64,000 bases of DNA from Palsa-513 sp036510225 (GCA_036510225.1 DATCEH010000070.1:1-64000), one strand, 5' to 3'; positions 24,318 through 33,059 are shown, counted from the first letter of the stretch. Numbers and translations: made by a program. The notes: generated by a model from the sequence alone, not told the origin.

Positions 24318-25520
24318 TCCCCGGCCCTCTTTCAACGCGTCCGTCATCCGGCCGGATGGATGATCGACCTCGCGATCGCCATGATCCTCGCCGGACCGGT
24401 CCTCGGCACGGCGATCGCCCGGGCATCCGGAGGCCCACCGCGCGCGGTCGACGGCCTGCTCGGCCTCGCCGCCCTCGCCACGATCTTCGCCCGCCGCGCC
24501 CAGCCTCTCGCCGCCCTGACGATCGCGATCGGGATCGGCGTGGTGATGCCCGACGTCGGCACCGGCGTGATCCCCGGCCTCGTGATCCTCTACACGATCG
24601 CCACCCGCCGGCCGTGGCCGGCCCCGGCGCTGCCAGCCGTCGCCGTCGTCCTCGCAACCGCCGTCGGCAAGCTCGTCTCCGCTCATCCCGAGCGGGTCGC
24701 CAGCTCGATCGGGATCGCCGTCGAGTGCTCGGCGGCCGTCGCCCTCGGCCTCTACGTCGGTGCCCGCCGGGCGTTCATCGACGCCCTTCGCGACCGGGCC
24801 GACCGGGCCGACCGGGAGCGCGAGCTGCTCGCCGACCGGGCGGTTGCGCAGGAGCGCCTGCGGATCGCCCAGGACCTCCACGACGTCGTCGCCCACAACG
24901 TCAGCCTGATGGTCGTCACGGCCCAGGCGCTCGGCGTGACCGTCGACGACGACCGCGTCCGTACGGCGACCGACGGGATCGCCGACCTCGGGCGTCAGGC
25001 GATGACCGAGATGCACCGGACGCTCCGCCTGCTCCGCGACCACGACGACGAGGCCGCCGACCGCGCGCCCCAACCGAGCCTCGCCAACCTCGACAAGCTG
25101 ATCGAGCAGTCGCGGGCGACCGGGATGGAGGTCGAGCTGACGATCGAGGGTGAGCCCCGCCCACTCACCCAGACGGTCGAGCTCTCGGCCTTCCGGATCG
25201 TCCAGGAGGCCCTGACCAACGTGATCAAGCACGCCGGACGCGCGCACACCCACGTAACCGTCGGATACCGGCCCGGCGGGCTCGAGCTGCGGATCACCGA
25301 CACCGGCCACCGGCGACTCCCCGGGCCGCTGGCCGACGGCGACGACGCGGCCCCATCCGGCGGCCACGGCGTGATCGGGATGCGCGAGCGGGCCGCTCTG
25401 TTCGGCGGCACGCTGACCGCCCTGCCGCGCCTCGACCACGGCTTCGAGGTCACCGCCGTCCTCCCCTATACCGACCTGGCCGCCAGCCTCCCGACGAGCG
25501 ATCCGGACTCCCCAGCGTGA
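24315..25520 (+). CDS. NarL-family sensor histidine kinase
   Basis: 401 residues. About four to five N-terminal membrane helices with almost no outer domain (to about residue 155), an intramembrane-sensing layout. A coiled coil (RDRADRADRERELLADRAVAQERLRIAQDLHD) leads to the phospho-accepting His in DLHDVVAHNVSLM near residue 195. The ATPase N box is FRIVQEALTNVIKHA near residue 297, and the G region is GGHGVIGMRERAALFGG. The stop overlaps the regulator start (GTGA). Such kinases beside an ABC exporter often sense antibiotic stress through the transporter or the membrane. Confidence 0.9.
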   Translation: MSPALFQRVRHPAGWMIDLAIAMILAGPVLGTAIARASGGPPRAVDGLLGLAALATIFARRAQPLAALTIAIGIGVVMPDVGTGVIPGLVILYTIATRRPWPAPALPAVAVVLATAVGKLVSAHPERVASSIGIAVECSAAVALGLYVGARRAFIDALRDRADRADRERELLADRAVAQERLRIAQDLHDVVAHNVSLMVVTAQALGVTVDDDRVRTATDGIADLGRQAMTEMHRTLRLLRDHDDEAADRAPQPSLANLDKLIEQSRATGMEVELTIEGEPRPLTQTVELSAFRIVQEALTNVIKHAGRAHTHVTVGYRPGGLELRITDTGHRRLPGPLADGDDAAPSGGHGVIGMRERAALFGGTLTALPRLDHGFEVTAVLPYTDLAASLPTSDPDSPA

Positions 25521-26170
25521 CTCCGCTCCGAGTCGTGATCGCCGACGACCAGCCGATGATGCGCGCCGGGTTCCGCGCCGTGCTCGAGGCGGCCGGTGAC
25601 ATCTTCGTGGTGGCCGAGGCGGCCAACGGCGCCGAAGCCGTCCGCCTGGCCGGTGAGCACTCGCCCGACGTCATCCTGATGGACATCCGGATGCCGGTGA
25701 TGGACGGCATCGAGGCGACCCGCCGGCTCCCCCGCGACCGCGTCCTGATCCTGACGACCTTCGGCCTCGACGAGTACATCATCGACGCGCTCCGCGCCGG
25801 GGCCAGCGGGTTCCTGCTCAAGGACGCTCCGACCGCCGAGGTCGTCGCGGCCGTCCGCGCGGTTGCCGCCGGCGACGCCGTGCTCTCGGCCACTGTCACC
25901 CGTCAGCTGCTCGACCAGGTCGGCCGCCGGCTCCCGGCCGCCGTCTCCCGCGTCCCAGCGGATCTCGCCGCCCTGACCGATCGCGAGCGGGAGGTCTTGC
26001 GTCTGCTTGCCGCCGGCCTCTCGAACTCCGAGATCGCGGCCGCGCTCGTCGTCTCGGACGCGACCGTCAAGACCCACGTCTCCCACCTGCTCGGCAAGCT
26101 CGGCCTCCGTGACCGGGTCCAGGCCGTGATCTACGCCTACGAGACGGGCCTGATCAGCCCGGCCGACTGA
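25517..26170 (+). CDS. NarL/LuxR-type response regulator
   Basis: 217 residues. Receiver domain with the acidic pair in VVIADDQPMM, phospho-acceptor Asp in PDVILMDIRMPVMDG near residue 54, and the switch Thr and Lys in ILTTFGLDEY and GFLLKDAP. The C-terminal LuxR HTH is LTDREREVLRLLAAGLSNSEIAAALVVSDATVKTHVSHLLGKLGLRDR. The GTG start overlaps the kinase stop by 4 bp. It likely controls the adjacent exporter; a matching operator could not be identified. Confidence 0.93.
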   Translation: MTPLRVVIADDQPMMRAGFRAVLEAAGDIFVVAEAANGAEAVRLAGEHSPDVILMDIRMPVMDGIEATRRLPRDRVLILTTFGLDEYIIDALRAGASGFLLKDAPTAEVVAAVRAVAAGDAVLSATVTRQLLDQVGRRLPAAVSRVPADLAALTDREREVLRLLAAGLSNSEIAAALVVSDATVKTHVSHLLGKLGLRDRVQAVIYAYETGLISPAD

Positions 26171-26204
26171 CTGTGACGGCATCCGGCGCCGGGTGTGCGG
26201 GCGG

Positions 26205-26292
26205 GTGCCGGGGGCGGGGGGCGGGGGCCGGGGGCGGAAACCGGGGGCCGGGGGGCGGGGGCCGGGGGCCGGGGGCCGGGGGCCGGGCGGTC
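26205..26292 (+). repeat. G-rich simple repeat (CCGGGGG)n
   Basis: About 88 bp of degenerate CCGGGGG/GGGGGCG units, with more than ten runs of four or more G on the plus strand, able to form G-quadruplexes. It begins 35 bp after the response-regulator stop. Read on the minus strand it encodes a Pro/Arg-rich stretch. A similar C-rich tract on the plus strand lies at 40597-40694. Confidence 0.8.
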
Positions 26293-26355
26293 CGGCCGAG
26301 CTGTGGGATGTGATCGTCGGGCCGGGCGACGAACACGAGAAGGCTGCTGCACCTC

Positions 26356-26397
26356 TTCGCGAAACTAGTTGACTGCGTCAGTCAGCTACTTTCCGCG
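26356..26397. repeat. Quasi-palindromic repeat, copy A
   Basis: The core AGTTGACTGcgtCAGTCAGCT has 9-bp arms with one mismatch. About 35 of 40 bases match copy B at 40526-40568 in direct orientation. On the minus strand the element runs into CTAGTTT, an AAGAGG and a GTGTTC that opens a 60-codon Pro/Arg-rich frame through the G-rich tract (26336 to 26154). The symmetric TTGACT-type core resembles MarR-family operators, which is inference. The 320-bp gap 26171-26491 holds only this element and the G-rich tract. Confidence 0.65.
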
Positions 26398-26491
26398 GCG
26401 AGTCCTCCACCATCCAGCGCAGTCCTCCAGCCAGAGCCGGTTGACCTCCCGAGCCCCCAAGTCAATCGGTCGAGTCGAGCGCGCCGGCCGT

Positions 26492-28156
26492 CTACAGCGC
26501 GATCGTGCGGGCGGCGACCCAGCCGTCGCCGGCGAGGATCTCCTCGAGCACGGCCTCCGGCACGGCCTCGCGGGTGGTGACGACCATCGCGGCCAACCCG
26601 CACCCGCCCGTGCGGTCCTCGCCGCCCGCGGGCACCGTGTCGGGGACCTCGGCGGCGTCGCTGCCGACCGGCGGCTGGCGGCCGACCGCGGCCGACGCGA
26701 TGTTGATCCCGTGGTCGCCGAAGATCATCCCGACCCGACCGAGCATGCCGGGGAGGTCGCGATAGCGGAACACCGTCACGAACGGCTCGAGCTCGATCGT
26801 GAAGCGCTGGCCCCAGACCTCGACGAGGTGCGGGATCTGGGCTGGCCCCATGCCGGTCCCGCCGACCGTCAGGCGCTGGCCGCCGGCGACGGCGGTCACG
26901 CGAATCAGCTCGTTGAAGTCCTCGGCGGCGGAGACCGTCTTCTCCGAGACGACGATCCCCCGCTCCTCGGCGAGGGCCGGCGCGTTGACGAAGTTGACAG
27001 ACTCGTCGGTCTGGCCGCGGAGGGCGCCCTGGAGCACGGCGCTCGTCAGCAGACGGGTGTCGAACTCGGCGAACTTGCCGAAGAAGGTCGTCTCGATCCG
27101 TTCGAGCGAGCTGGTCTCGGCCAGGCCGATCGCCAGCCGGCCGAGCCGTTCGGCGAGTGGAATGAACGGCCGCAGAACGGCCATGTCCTCGGCGCCGATC
27201 GACGGGATGTTGACGGCGGTCGAGACGACGCCGCCGGTCAGCGCGGCGACCAGCTGCTCGGCGCTCTGGAGCCCGGCCCGGTCGGTCGCCTCGGTCGTCG
27301 ACGCCCCGAGGTGCGGGGTGACGATGACGTTGGGATAGCCGGTGAAAAGCGGGTAGTCGGTGATCGGCTCCGACGGGAACACGTCCAGAGCGGCACCGGC
27401 GACCTTGCCGGAGTCGAGCGCGTCCTTCAGGGCCTCGTCGTCGATCAGGCCGCCGCGGGCGACGTTGATCACGCGGACGCCGTCCTTCATCGCGGCGAAC
27501 GCCCACGCGTCGAGCGACCCGCGGGTGTCGTCGGTCTGGGGAAGGTGGATCGTCAGGAAGTCGGCCTCCCCGTAGAGCGCGGTCGTGCTCTCCGCCCGCT
27601 CGACACCGACCTCGCGGAAGCGTTCGGCCGACATGTACGGGTCGAAGGCGACCACCCGCATCCCAAAGCCCCGGGCTCGCTGGGCGACGAGCTGGCCGAT
27701 CCGGCCGAAGCCGAGCACGCCGAGCGTCTTCTCGTAGAGCTCGATGCCCGAGAACTTCGATCGATCCCAGCGGCCGGCGATCAGCGACGCGTGAGCCTGG
27801 GGGACGTTCCGGGCGAGCGCCAGCAGCAGGGCCATCGTGTGCTCGGCGGCCGTCACGACATTCGACTGGGGCGCGTTGGCGACGACGATCCCCCGCTTGG
27901 TGGCCGCCTCGACGTCGACGTTGTCGACCCCGACGCCGGCCCGGGCGATCACCCGAAGCGCCGCCCCGCGGGCGATCAGATCAGCGGTCAGCTTGGTCGC
28001 GGAGCGGATCAGGATGCCGTCGTAGTCGCCGATCCGGTCGGTCAGCTCGTCGAGCGTCCAGTCGAATCCGAGCTCGACGTCGAAGTGCTCGCGGAGCAGG
28101 TCAACGCCGGGATCGCCGACGTCCTCACGGACGAGTACCCGCGGGCGACCGGTCAT
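26492..28156 (-). CDS. serA: D-3-phosphoglycerate dehydrogenase
   Basis: Oxidises 3-phosphoglycerate to 3-phosphohydroxypyruvate, the entry to serine. 554 residues. Rossmann motif GVLGFGRIGQLVAQRA near residue 147, catalytic Arg in NVARGGLID, Glu in DVFPSEP and His in TPHLGASTTEA. An intervening domain (about 310-440) and a C-terminal ACT domain follow. The ACT domain has an extra loop of about 30 residues (after ASAAVGRQPP, including PAGGEDRTGG), making it longer than the usual 525-530 residues. The ATG overlaps the serC stop as ATGA, so the two are coupled. Confidence 0.95.
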   Translation of the reverse strand: MTGRPRVLVREDVGDPGVDLLREHFDVELGFDWTLDELTDRIGDYDGILIRSATKLTADLIARGAALRVIARAGVGVDNVDVEAATKRGIVVANAPQSNVVTAAEHTMALLLALARNVPQAHASLIAGRWDRSKFSGIELYEKTLGVLGFGRIGQLVAQRARGFGMRVVAFDPYMSAERFREVGVERAESTTALYGEADFLTIHLPQTDDTRGSLDAWAFAAMKDGVRVINVARGGLIDDEALKDALDSGKVAGAALDVFPSEPITDYPLFTGYPNVIVTPHLGASTTEATDRAGLQSAEQLVAALTGGVVSTAVNIPSIGAEDMAVLRPFIPLAERLGRLAIGLAETSSLERIETTFFGKFAEFDTRLLTSAVLQGALRGQTDESVNFVNAPALAEERGIVVSEKTVSAAEDFNELIRVTAVAGGQRLTVGGTGMGPAQIPHLVEVWGQRFTIELEPFVTVFRYRDLPGMLGRVGMIFGDHGINIASAAVGRQPPVGSDAAEVPDTVPAGGEDRTGGCGLAAMVVTTREAVPEAVLEEILAGDGWVAARTIAL

Positions 28157-29295
28157 ACCGAGCGCTCGATGACCCAGTCGATGCAGGCCGTCAACGCCTG
28201 GATGTCGGCCGGGTCGATCGACGGGAACATCGCGATCCGCAGCTGGTTTCCGCCGACCCCGCGATACGGGTCGACGTCGACGATGCCGTTGGCCCGGAGC
28301 GTCTTGGCGAGGGCCGGCGCATCGATCGATGGGTCGAGCTCGATCGTCCCGACGACGAGCGAGCGGAGCGCCGGGTCCTTCACGAAGGCCGACGCGAGCG
28401 GGGCCTGGGCCGCCCAGGCGTAGAGATGATCCGAGGACTCGCGGGCACGGCCAACGCACCAGTCGAGGCCGCCGTTGGAGAGCATCCAGTCGAGCTGCTC
28501 GGCGATCAGGAAGAGGGTCGCCACCGATGGGGTGTTGGTCGTCTCGTCCTTCGCGGAGCTGGCGATCGCCGCGACGAGCGACAACGACGACGGCACATAC
28601 CGACCCGAGGCCTCGAGCTCGGCGGCCCGCTCCTGGGCCGCCGGGCTGAGCAGGGCGAGCCATAGGCCGGACTCGGCGCCGAAGCACTTCTGCGGGGCGA
28701 AGTAGTACGCGTCGGAATCGGTGACGTCGACCGGCAGCCCGCCGGCACCGGAGGTCGCGTCGATCGCGATCAGGGCATCCTCGGACTCGGCCGGCCGGAG
28801 CACGGGAAGCATCACACCGGTCGAGGTCTCGTTCTGCGGCCAGGCGAGGACGTCTGCTCCGGACGGTCCGATCCCCGCCGGGTCGGGGGCCTCGCCGTTG
28901 TCGGAGCGCAGGACGATCGAGTCGTCGAGGAAGGGCGCGCCGTCGGTGATCTGGGCGAACTTGTGGGAGAAGGCACCGCAGTCGAGGTGGAGGGCCCGCG
29001 CGTCGACCAGACAGTGGGTCGCGATGTCCCAGAAGGCCGACGCGCCACCGTTGCCGAGGACGACGGCGTAGTCGTCGGGGAGGCTGAACAGCTCGCGCAT
29101 TCCGTCGCGAACCCGTCCGACGAGGGCCTTCACGGGCGCCTTGCGGTGCGACGTGCCGAGCAGCAGATCCGCGTCGGCCAGACGGACGACGTGCTCGGGG
29201 CGGACCTTCGACGGCCCGCAACCGAACCGACCGTCGAGCGGTCGGAGGTCCTCGGGGATCACGAGCCCCGAGCCGGTGGTCGTCGGTCCGCTCAC
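28153..29295 (-). CDS. serC: Phosphoserine aminotransferase
   Basis: Second step of serine synthesis, using glutamate and PLP. 380 residues. It has FGCGPSKVRPEHV near residue 23, VLGNGGASAFWDIATHCLV, and the PLP lysine in YFAPQKCFGAESGLWLALLS near residue 195. The sequence follows the actinobacterial/archaeal SerC subgroup rather than the E. coli one. The GTG start lies 8 bp after the ilvC stop with AAGGGA at proper spacing. Longer upstream frames are spurious. serB was not seen in the window. Confidence 0.93.
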   Translation of the reverse strand: MSGPTTTGSGLVIPEDLRPLDGRFGCGPSKVRPEHVVRLADADLLLGTSHRKAPVKALVGRVRDGMRELFSLPDDYAVVLGNGGASAFWDIATHCLVDARALHLDCGAFSHKFAQITDGAPFLDDSIVLRSDNGEAPDPAGIGPSGADVLAWPQNETSTGVMLPVLRPAESEDALIAIDATSGAGGLPVDVTDSDAYYFAPQKCFGAESGLWLALLSPAAQERAAELEASGRYVPSSLSLVAAIASSAKDETTNTPSVATLFLIAEQLDWMLSNGGLDWCVGRARESSDHLYAWAAQAPLASAFVKDPALRSLVVGTIELDPSIDAPALAKTLRANGIVDVDPYRGVGGNQLRIAMFPSIDPADIQALTACIDWVIERSV

Positions 29296-29303
29296 GATGT
29301 CCC

Positions 29304-30293
29304 TTAGAAGCTGGGCTTGATCCAGTCCATGTGAGAGCGGAGCTCCTTCCCCGTGCTCTCGACCTGGCTTGACGCCTGCTCCTCGCGCATGCGCAGGAAG
29401 TTCTCCTGGCCGGCGCGATTTTCGGCGATCCACTCGCGGGCGAAGTCGCCGGACTGGATCTCCTCGAGGATCTGCTTCATGTTCGCGCGGGTGTCGTCGG
29501 TGATGACCCGCTTGCCGCGGGTGTAGTCGCCGTACTCGGCCGTGTTGGAGATCGAGTACCGCATCCCCGCGAGACCCTTCTCGTACATCAGATCGACGAT
29601 CAGCTTGAGCTCGTGGAGGCACTCGAAGTACGCCATCTGCGGGTCGTATCCGGCCTCGACGAGGGTCTCGAAGCCGGCCTGGACGAGCTCGGAGGCCCCG
29701 CCGCAGAGGACGGCCTGCTCGCCGAAGAGGTCGGTTTCCGTCTCGTCCTTGAAGGTCGTCTCAATCACGCCGCCGCGCGTGCAGCCGATCCCCTTGGCAT
29801 ACGCGAGGGCGATCGCCTTGGCGTTGCCGGTCGCATCCTGGGCGACGGCGACCAGGCCGGGAACGCCGGAGCCCTCGGTGAACTGCCGGCGGACGAGGTG
29901 GCCGGGGCCCTTCGGGGCGACGAGGGCGACATCCACTCCGGGGGGCGGGGCAACCTCCTCGTAGTGGACGGAGAAGCCGTGGCTGAAGAGGAGGAGGTTG
30001 CCGGGTGCGATCCCGTCGGCGACGTCGTTCTCGAAGACCTGACGGTGGAGCTCGTCGGGCGCGAGGATCATCACGACGTCGCCGCGGCTCGCCGCCTCGA
30101 CGATCGGGAGCACCTCGAGACCCTGCTCGCGGGCCTTCTCGATCGATGCCGAGCCGTCGCGCAGGCCGACGACCACGTCAACACCCGAGTCCTTCAGGTT
30201 GAGCGCGTGGGCATGGCCCTGCGAGCCGTAGCCGATGATCGCGACGGTCTTGCCGTCGAGCAGCCCGAGATCTGCGTCGTCGTCGTAGAACAT
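29304..30293 (-). CDS. ilvC: Ketol-acid reductoisomerase
   Basis: Isomerises and reduces acetolactate and acetohydroxybutyrate in valine, leucine and isoleucine synthesis, with NADPH and Mg2+. 329 residues, class I length. Rossmann motif VAIIGYGSQGHAHALNLKDSG near residue 17. Metal-binding acidic residues lie in KDETETDLFGEQAVLCGG near residue 185, and CLHELKLIVDLMYEKGL follows. The start MFYDDDADLGLLDGKTVAI is typical; no Shine-Dalgarno is obvious. The 89-bp gap upstream shows short inverted repeats (GCCCGAAGGGC) but no leader peptide. First gene of ilvC-serC-serA. Confidence 0.95.
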   Translation of the reverse strand: MFYDDDADLGLLDGKTVAIIGYGSQGHAHALNLKDSGVDVVVGLRDGSASIEKAREQGLEVLPIVEAASRGDVVMILAPDELHRQVFENDVADGIAPGNLLLFSHGFSVHYEEVAPPPGVDVALVAPKGPGHLVRRQFTEGSGVPGLVAVAQDATGNAKAIALAYAKGIGCTRGGVIETTFKDETETDLFGEQAVLCGGASELVQAGFETLVEAGYDPQMAYFECLHELKLIVDLMYEKGLAGMRYSISNTAEYGDYTRGKRVITDDTRANMKQILEEIQSGDFAREWIAENRAGQENFLRMREEQASSQVESTGKELRSHMDWIKPSF

Positions 30294-30382
30294 GCCGGGG
30301 AGGCTACTGATTAAGGCCTCCGCCCTTCGGGCTCCGGCGGGGTTCGGCGGCGCGAGCAGGCGTGCGCTGCGGCGCGGCGGGG

Positions 30383-31228
30383 TCAGGCGCCAGCGGCGGC
30401 GAGGATCGCACGGCCGGGGATCGCGAGGCGGCCGGCGTCGTCGGCGTAAGCGGCCAGGCCGGCGCGGATCTCGGCCTTCGCCGCATCGACCGCCGGCGGA
30501 TCGCCGTCCTCGACGGCCCGCCTGGCGAGCGTCGACATGTCGAGGTGGCCTGCCCACCAGGTCTCGAAGTCCGGATCCCGCTGGACGATGTCGACCGCGT
30601 CGAGCTCGATCTCCGTGAACCCGGCCTCCTCGAGCAGCTCGCCGACCCGGTCGGCGTCGCCGAGTGAGAACGGCCCCGGCGCGCCGGGCGGCGACGGGTC
30701 CCGCAGCCCGTGGGCCTCGAGCGCCCGCCGGCTGACCAGCGACCACGGGTTCGCGTCGGCCCGGTCCCAGACGGCGAGCGCGAGGCGTCCACCGGGCGCG
30801 AGCACCCGCCGCGTCTCGCGCAGCGCGGCCGCCGGGTCGGCCATCAGCATGTAGCCGAAGCGGCAGAGCACGGCGTCCAGCGACGCGAGGGGAAGGTCGA
30901 TCCACTCGGCGTCGATGACCTTGAACTCGACGTTCGACAGGCCCAGCTCGACGGCCCTCGCCCGCCCCAGCTCGAGCATCGCCTCGGCCTGGTCGGAGGA
31001 GATCAGCCGGCCGCCGGGAGCGATCAGCTCAGCCGCGAGGAACCCCGTCTCGCCGGTGCCCGCCGCCAGCTCGAGGACCCGATGGCCGGGCTGGAGGCGG
31101 ACGGCGTCGACCATCCAATGGGAGACCGGACGCGTCATCTCGGCAAACCAGTCCGCCCGCCGGGCCCAGCCGGCGGCCGCGGCCTCCCAGGCGTCGAGGC
31201 TCTCGAGGCGGTGGGCGTCGGCGTCCAT
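30383..31228 (-). CDS. Class I SAM-dependent methyltransferase
   Basis: 281 residues. Motif I VLELAAGTGETGFLAAEL near residue 50, an acidic residue at the end of strand 2 in LISSDQAEAMLELGRARA, motif II region LDAVLCRFGYMLMADP, and motif III RVLAPGGRLALAVWD. This is the UbiE/methyltransferase-11 type; the C-terminal 100 residues probably bind the substrate, which cannot be named. A TAGAGT box (31240-31235) lies 6 nt before the ATG, suggesting a leaderless transcript. It ends 89 bp before ilvC and may or may not be cotranscribed with it. Confidence 0.85.
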   Translation of the reverse strand: MDADAHRLESLDAWEAAAAGWARRADWFAEMTRPVSHWMVDAVRLQPGHRVLELAAGTGETGFLAAELIAPGGRLISSDQAEAMLELGRARAVELGLSNVEFKVIDAEWIDLPLASLDAVLCRFGYMLMADPAAALRETRRVLAPGGRLALAVWDRADANPWSLVSRRALEAHGLRDPSPPGAPGPFSLGDADRVGELLEEAGFTEIELDAVDIVQRDPDFETWWAGHLDMSTLARRAVEDGDPPAVDAAKAEIRAGLAAYADDAGRLAIPGRAILAAAGA

Positions 31229-31234
31229 CAGCCG

Positions 31235-31240
31235 ACTCTA
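31235..31240 (-). promoter_or_regulatory. Putative -10 box of the methyltransferase gene
   Basis: TAGAGT on the minus strand, 6 nt before the ATG at 31228, the same geometry as the leaderless-type starts elsewhere in this window. Confidence 0.35.
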
Positions 31241-31289
31241 AGCCCTCGGCCGGGTCGGCTCATCCCCGTCCGCCGGGACGACGGCCGGC

Positions 31290-31331
31290 TTGCACGTCGA
31301 ATACCGCTGGTGTATGAATACCGAGGGTATG
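31290..31331 (+). promoter_or_regulatory. Promoter of the lipoprotein-ABC operon, leaderless type
   Basis: TTGCAC (31290-31295), a 17-nt spacer, TATGAAT (31313-31319), then the ATG at 31329. Two related inverted repeats, ATACCgctGGTgTAT and the perfect ATACCgagGGTAT, cover the spacer and the start codon and could bind a repressor. This decides against the upstream TTG and ATG as start codons. Confidence 0.55.
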
Positions 31332-32321
31332 CGAACGCGAGGAGAGACGACGCGGGTCGGTGGGGTTGCGCGAACGGCACGACTCGCGCCGGCGGTCGTC
31401 GCGATCGCCTGCGGGCTGGGCGCTTGCGGCGGCGGCGCGTCCACCGGCGGCGGCGCGGCCGGGGCGAGCGCGGCCCAGGCGCGGCAGACGGCGACGCTCC
31501 TGACCGAGGCGTTCGGGCCGAACCCGAAGGCCGTCTCGGGCGTCGTCAGCGGGACGATCAACATCTCGGTGAAGGGCATCCCCCGCTTCTCCAAGCCGAT
31601 CGCCCTGACGACGAGCGGTCCGTTCACAGACGCCGGCGCGACGAGCCTTCCGGACTCAGACCAGTCGGTCAGCATCGACGGCTACGGCGCGGGCATGACG
31701 ACATCGGCCGACAAGGTCTTCTTCGACATCGGCACTGCGGCCTACGCCGTCCCCAACCCGCAGGTCGGCCTGATGACGCAGGCGGCGAGCACGGCGCACA
31801 ACGGGCTGATGCGGGCCGTCGGCGCGTTTGACATCCGACCGGACCTGTGGGTCAGCAAGCCCCGGCTGGCCGGCAGCACGACGCTCGCCGGAGTCAAGGT
31901 GGACCGCATCAGCGCCGGCATCGACACGGCACGGGTCTTCCTCGACGCGAGCAGGTTCACCCACTTCCTGACCTCCCTCCAGGTCACCCAGCTGGCCGGC
32001 CTGCCCCAGGCGATCGGACCGGCCGCCCGGGCCGCCCTGGTTCGGTCGGTGACCAGCGCCGGCGGCGACCTGTACATCGGCTCGTCCGATCACGTGCTCC
32101 GCGAGGCGCGGATGCACATCACGATGGCGATGAGCCCGTCCGACCGCAGGCTGCTCGGCGGGATCGCCGGCATGACGGTCGACGCCCGGCTCGATGTGAC
32201 CGAGGTCGGGCAGCCGCAGCGGATCACGGTGCTCAGTCAGCGGCTGCCCTACCACGACGCGTATCTCCTGCTGAGGGGCGCGGCATACAAGAACCGGACC
32301 CCGGCCGAGCGCGGCGAGTGA
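31329..32321 (+). CDS. Lipoprotein, possibly LppX/LprAFG-like
   Basis: 330 residues. The signal peptide ends in a lipobox, IACGLGACGGG, so the mature Cys should carry lipid. A small-residue linker (TGGGAAGASAAQ) precedes a domain of about 230 residues with long beta strands (VSGVVSGTINISVKGIPRF, DQSVSIDGYGAGMTTSADKVFFDIG, and a late LREARMHITMAM). That strand-rich layout is compatible with the lipid-binding LppX/LprG fold, but I cannot confirm it. The ATG at 31329 is set by the promoter 10 nt upstream. Its stop overlaps the ABC ATPase start (GTGA), so it is part of that exporter operon. Confidence 0.65.
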   Translation: MRTRGETTRVGGVARTARLAPAVVAIACGLGACGGGASTGGGAAGASAAQARQTATLLTEAFGPNPKAVSGVVSGTINISVKGIPRFSKPIALTTSGPFTDAGATSLPDSDQSVSIDGYGAGMTTSADKVFFDIGTAAYAVPNPQVGLMTQAASTAHNGLMRAVGAFDIRPDLWVSKPRLAGSTTLAGVKVDRISAGIDTARVFLDASRFTHFLTSLQVTQLAGLPQAIGPAARAALVRSVTSAGGDLYIGSSDHVLREARMHITMAMSPSDRRLLGGIAGMTVDARLDVTEVGQPQRITVLSQRLPYHDAYLLLRGAAYKNRTPAERGE

Positions 32322-33058
32322 CTCCGGTCGACCCGGGCACACCCTATGCGGCGGTGCTCGTCGTGCGGGGGATCACCAAGCGATTCGGCGCGCGGACGGC
32401 CGTCGGCGGGGTCGACTTCGATGTCGGCCGGGGCGAACTGCTGGCGATCATCGGGCCGAACGGCGCCGGCAAGACGACGCTGCTGTCGATCCTGGCCGGC
32501 GTCCAGCAGGCCGACTCGGGGACGATCCAAGCGCCGGGCGGCGGCGTCGGCCGGGTTGGCTGGGTGCCCCAGCACGCGGCGGTCTACTCGAAGTTGACGG
32601 TCGCCGAGAACCTCCGCCTGTTCGCCAGGCTCGAGCAGGTCGGCGATCCCGACGCCACCGTCGAGCAGATGCTCGAGCAGACGGATCTGGCCGCACGGGC
32701 GCACGACGAGCTGGGACGGCTGTCGGGCGGCAACCGCCAGCGCGTCAACATCGCCGTCGGGCTGCTCGCCGACCCGGCGGTGCTGCTGCTCGACGAGCCG
32801 TCGGCCGCCCTGGACCCGCGCCAGCGCCAGCGCCTGTGGGCGTTCATCACGACGCTGACCGACCGTGGGACGAGCGTCGTCTTCGCGACCCACGACATCG
32901 CCGAGGCCGAGCGCCACGCCGACCGGGTGCTCGTGCTGGCCGACGGCGAGCTGCTCTTCGACGGCACACCGACCGGCCTCAAGGCCGCGGCCGCCGTCGT
33001 CGGCGACCGCGACCTCGAAGAGGCCTTCGTGGCCTTCCTCAAGGCCGGCGGCCACTGA
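32318..33058 (+). CDS. ABC transporter ATP-binding protein
   Basis: 246 residues. Walker A IIGPNGAGKTTLLSILAG near residue 45, Q-loop in VGWVPQHAAVYSKLTVAENL, signature LSGGNRQRVNIAVGLL, Walker B VLLLDEPSAALDPRQ, and switch His in FATHDIAEAERHADRV. Belongs to the ABC-2 exporter class. The GTG start overlaps the lipoprotein stop by 4 bp and the permease starts 1 bp after its stop. A longer upstream frame is a shadow of the lipoprotein gene. Substrate unknown; the lipoprotein partner hints at a lipid or hydrophobic molecule. Confidence 0.9.
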   Translation: MTPVDPGTPYAAVLVVRGITKRFGARTAVGGVDFDVGRGELLAIIGPNGAGKTTLLSILAGVQQADSGTIQAPGGGVGRVGWVPQHAAVYSKLTVAENLRLFARLEQVGDPDATVEQMLEQTDLAARAHDELGRLSGGNRQRVNIAVGLLADPAVLLLDEPSAALDPRQRQRLWAFITTLTDRGTSVVFATHDIAEAERHADRVLVLADGELLFDGTPTGLKAAAAVVGDRDLEEAFVAFLKAGGH

Positions 33059-33059
33059 C

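Noticed and set aside
24213..25439. Minus-strand 408-codon frame opposite the histidine kinase
   Set aside because: Antisense to a kinase with all catalytic motifs; its own translation has no recognisable domain.
26205..26292. A CRISPR array or IS terminal repeats at the G-rich tract
   Set aside because: The units are degenerate simple sequence of 6-7 bp without unique spacers, and no transposase is nearby.
30294..30382. A possible branched-chain leader peptide before ilvC
   Set aside because: I looked for runs of Leu, Val or Ile codons after a start codon and found no ATG or GTG and no such run; only short GC-rich inverted repeats.
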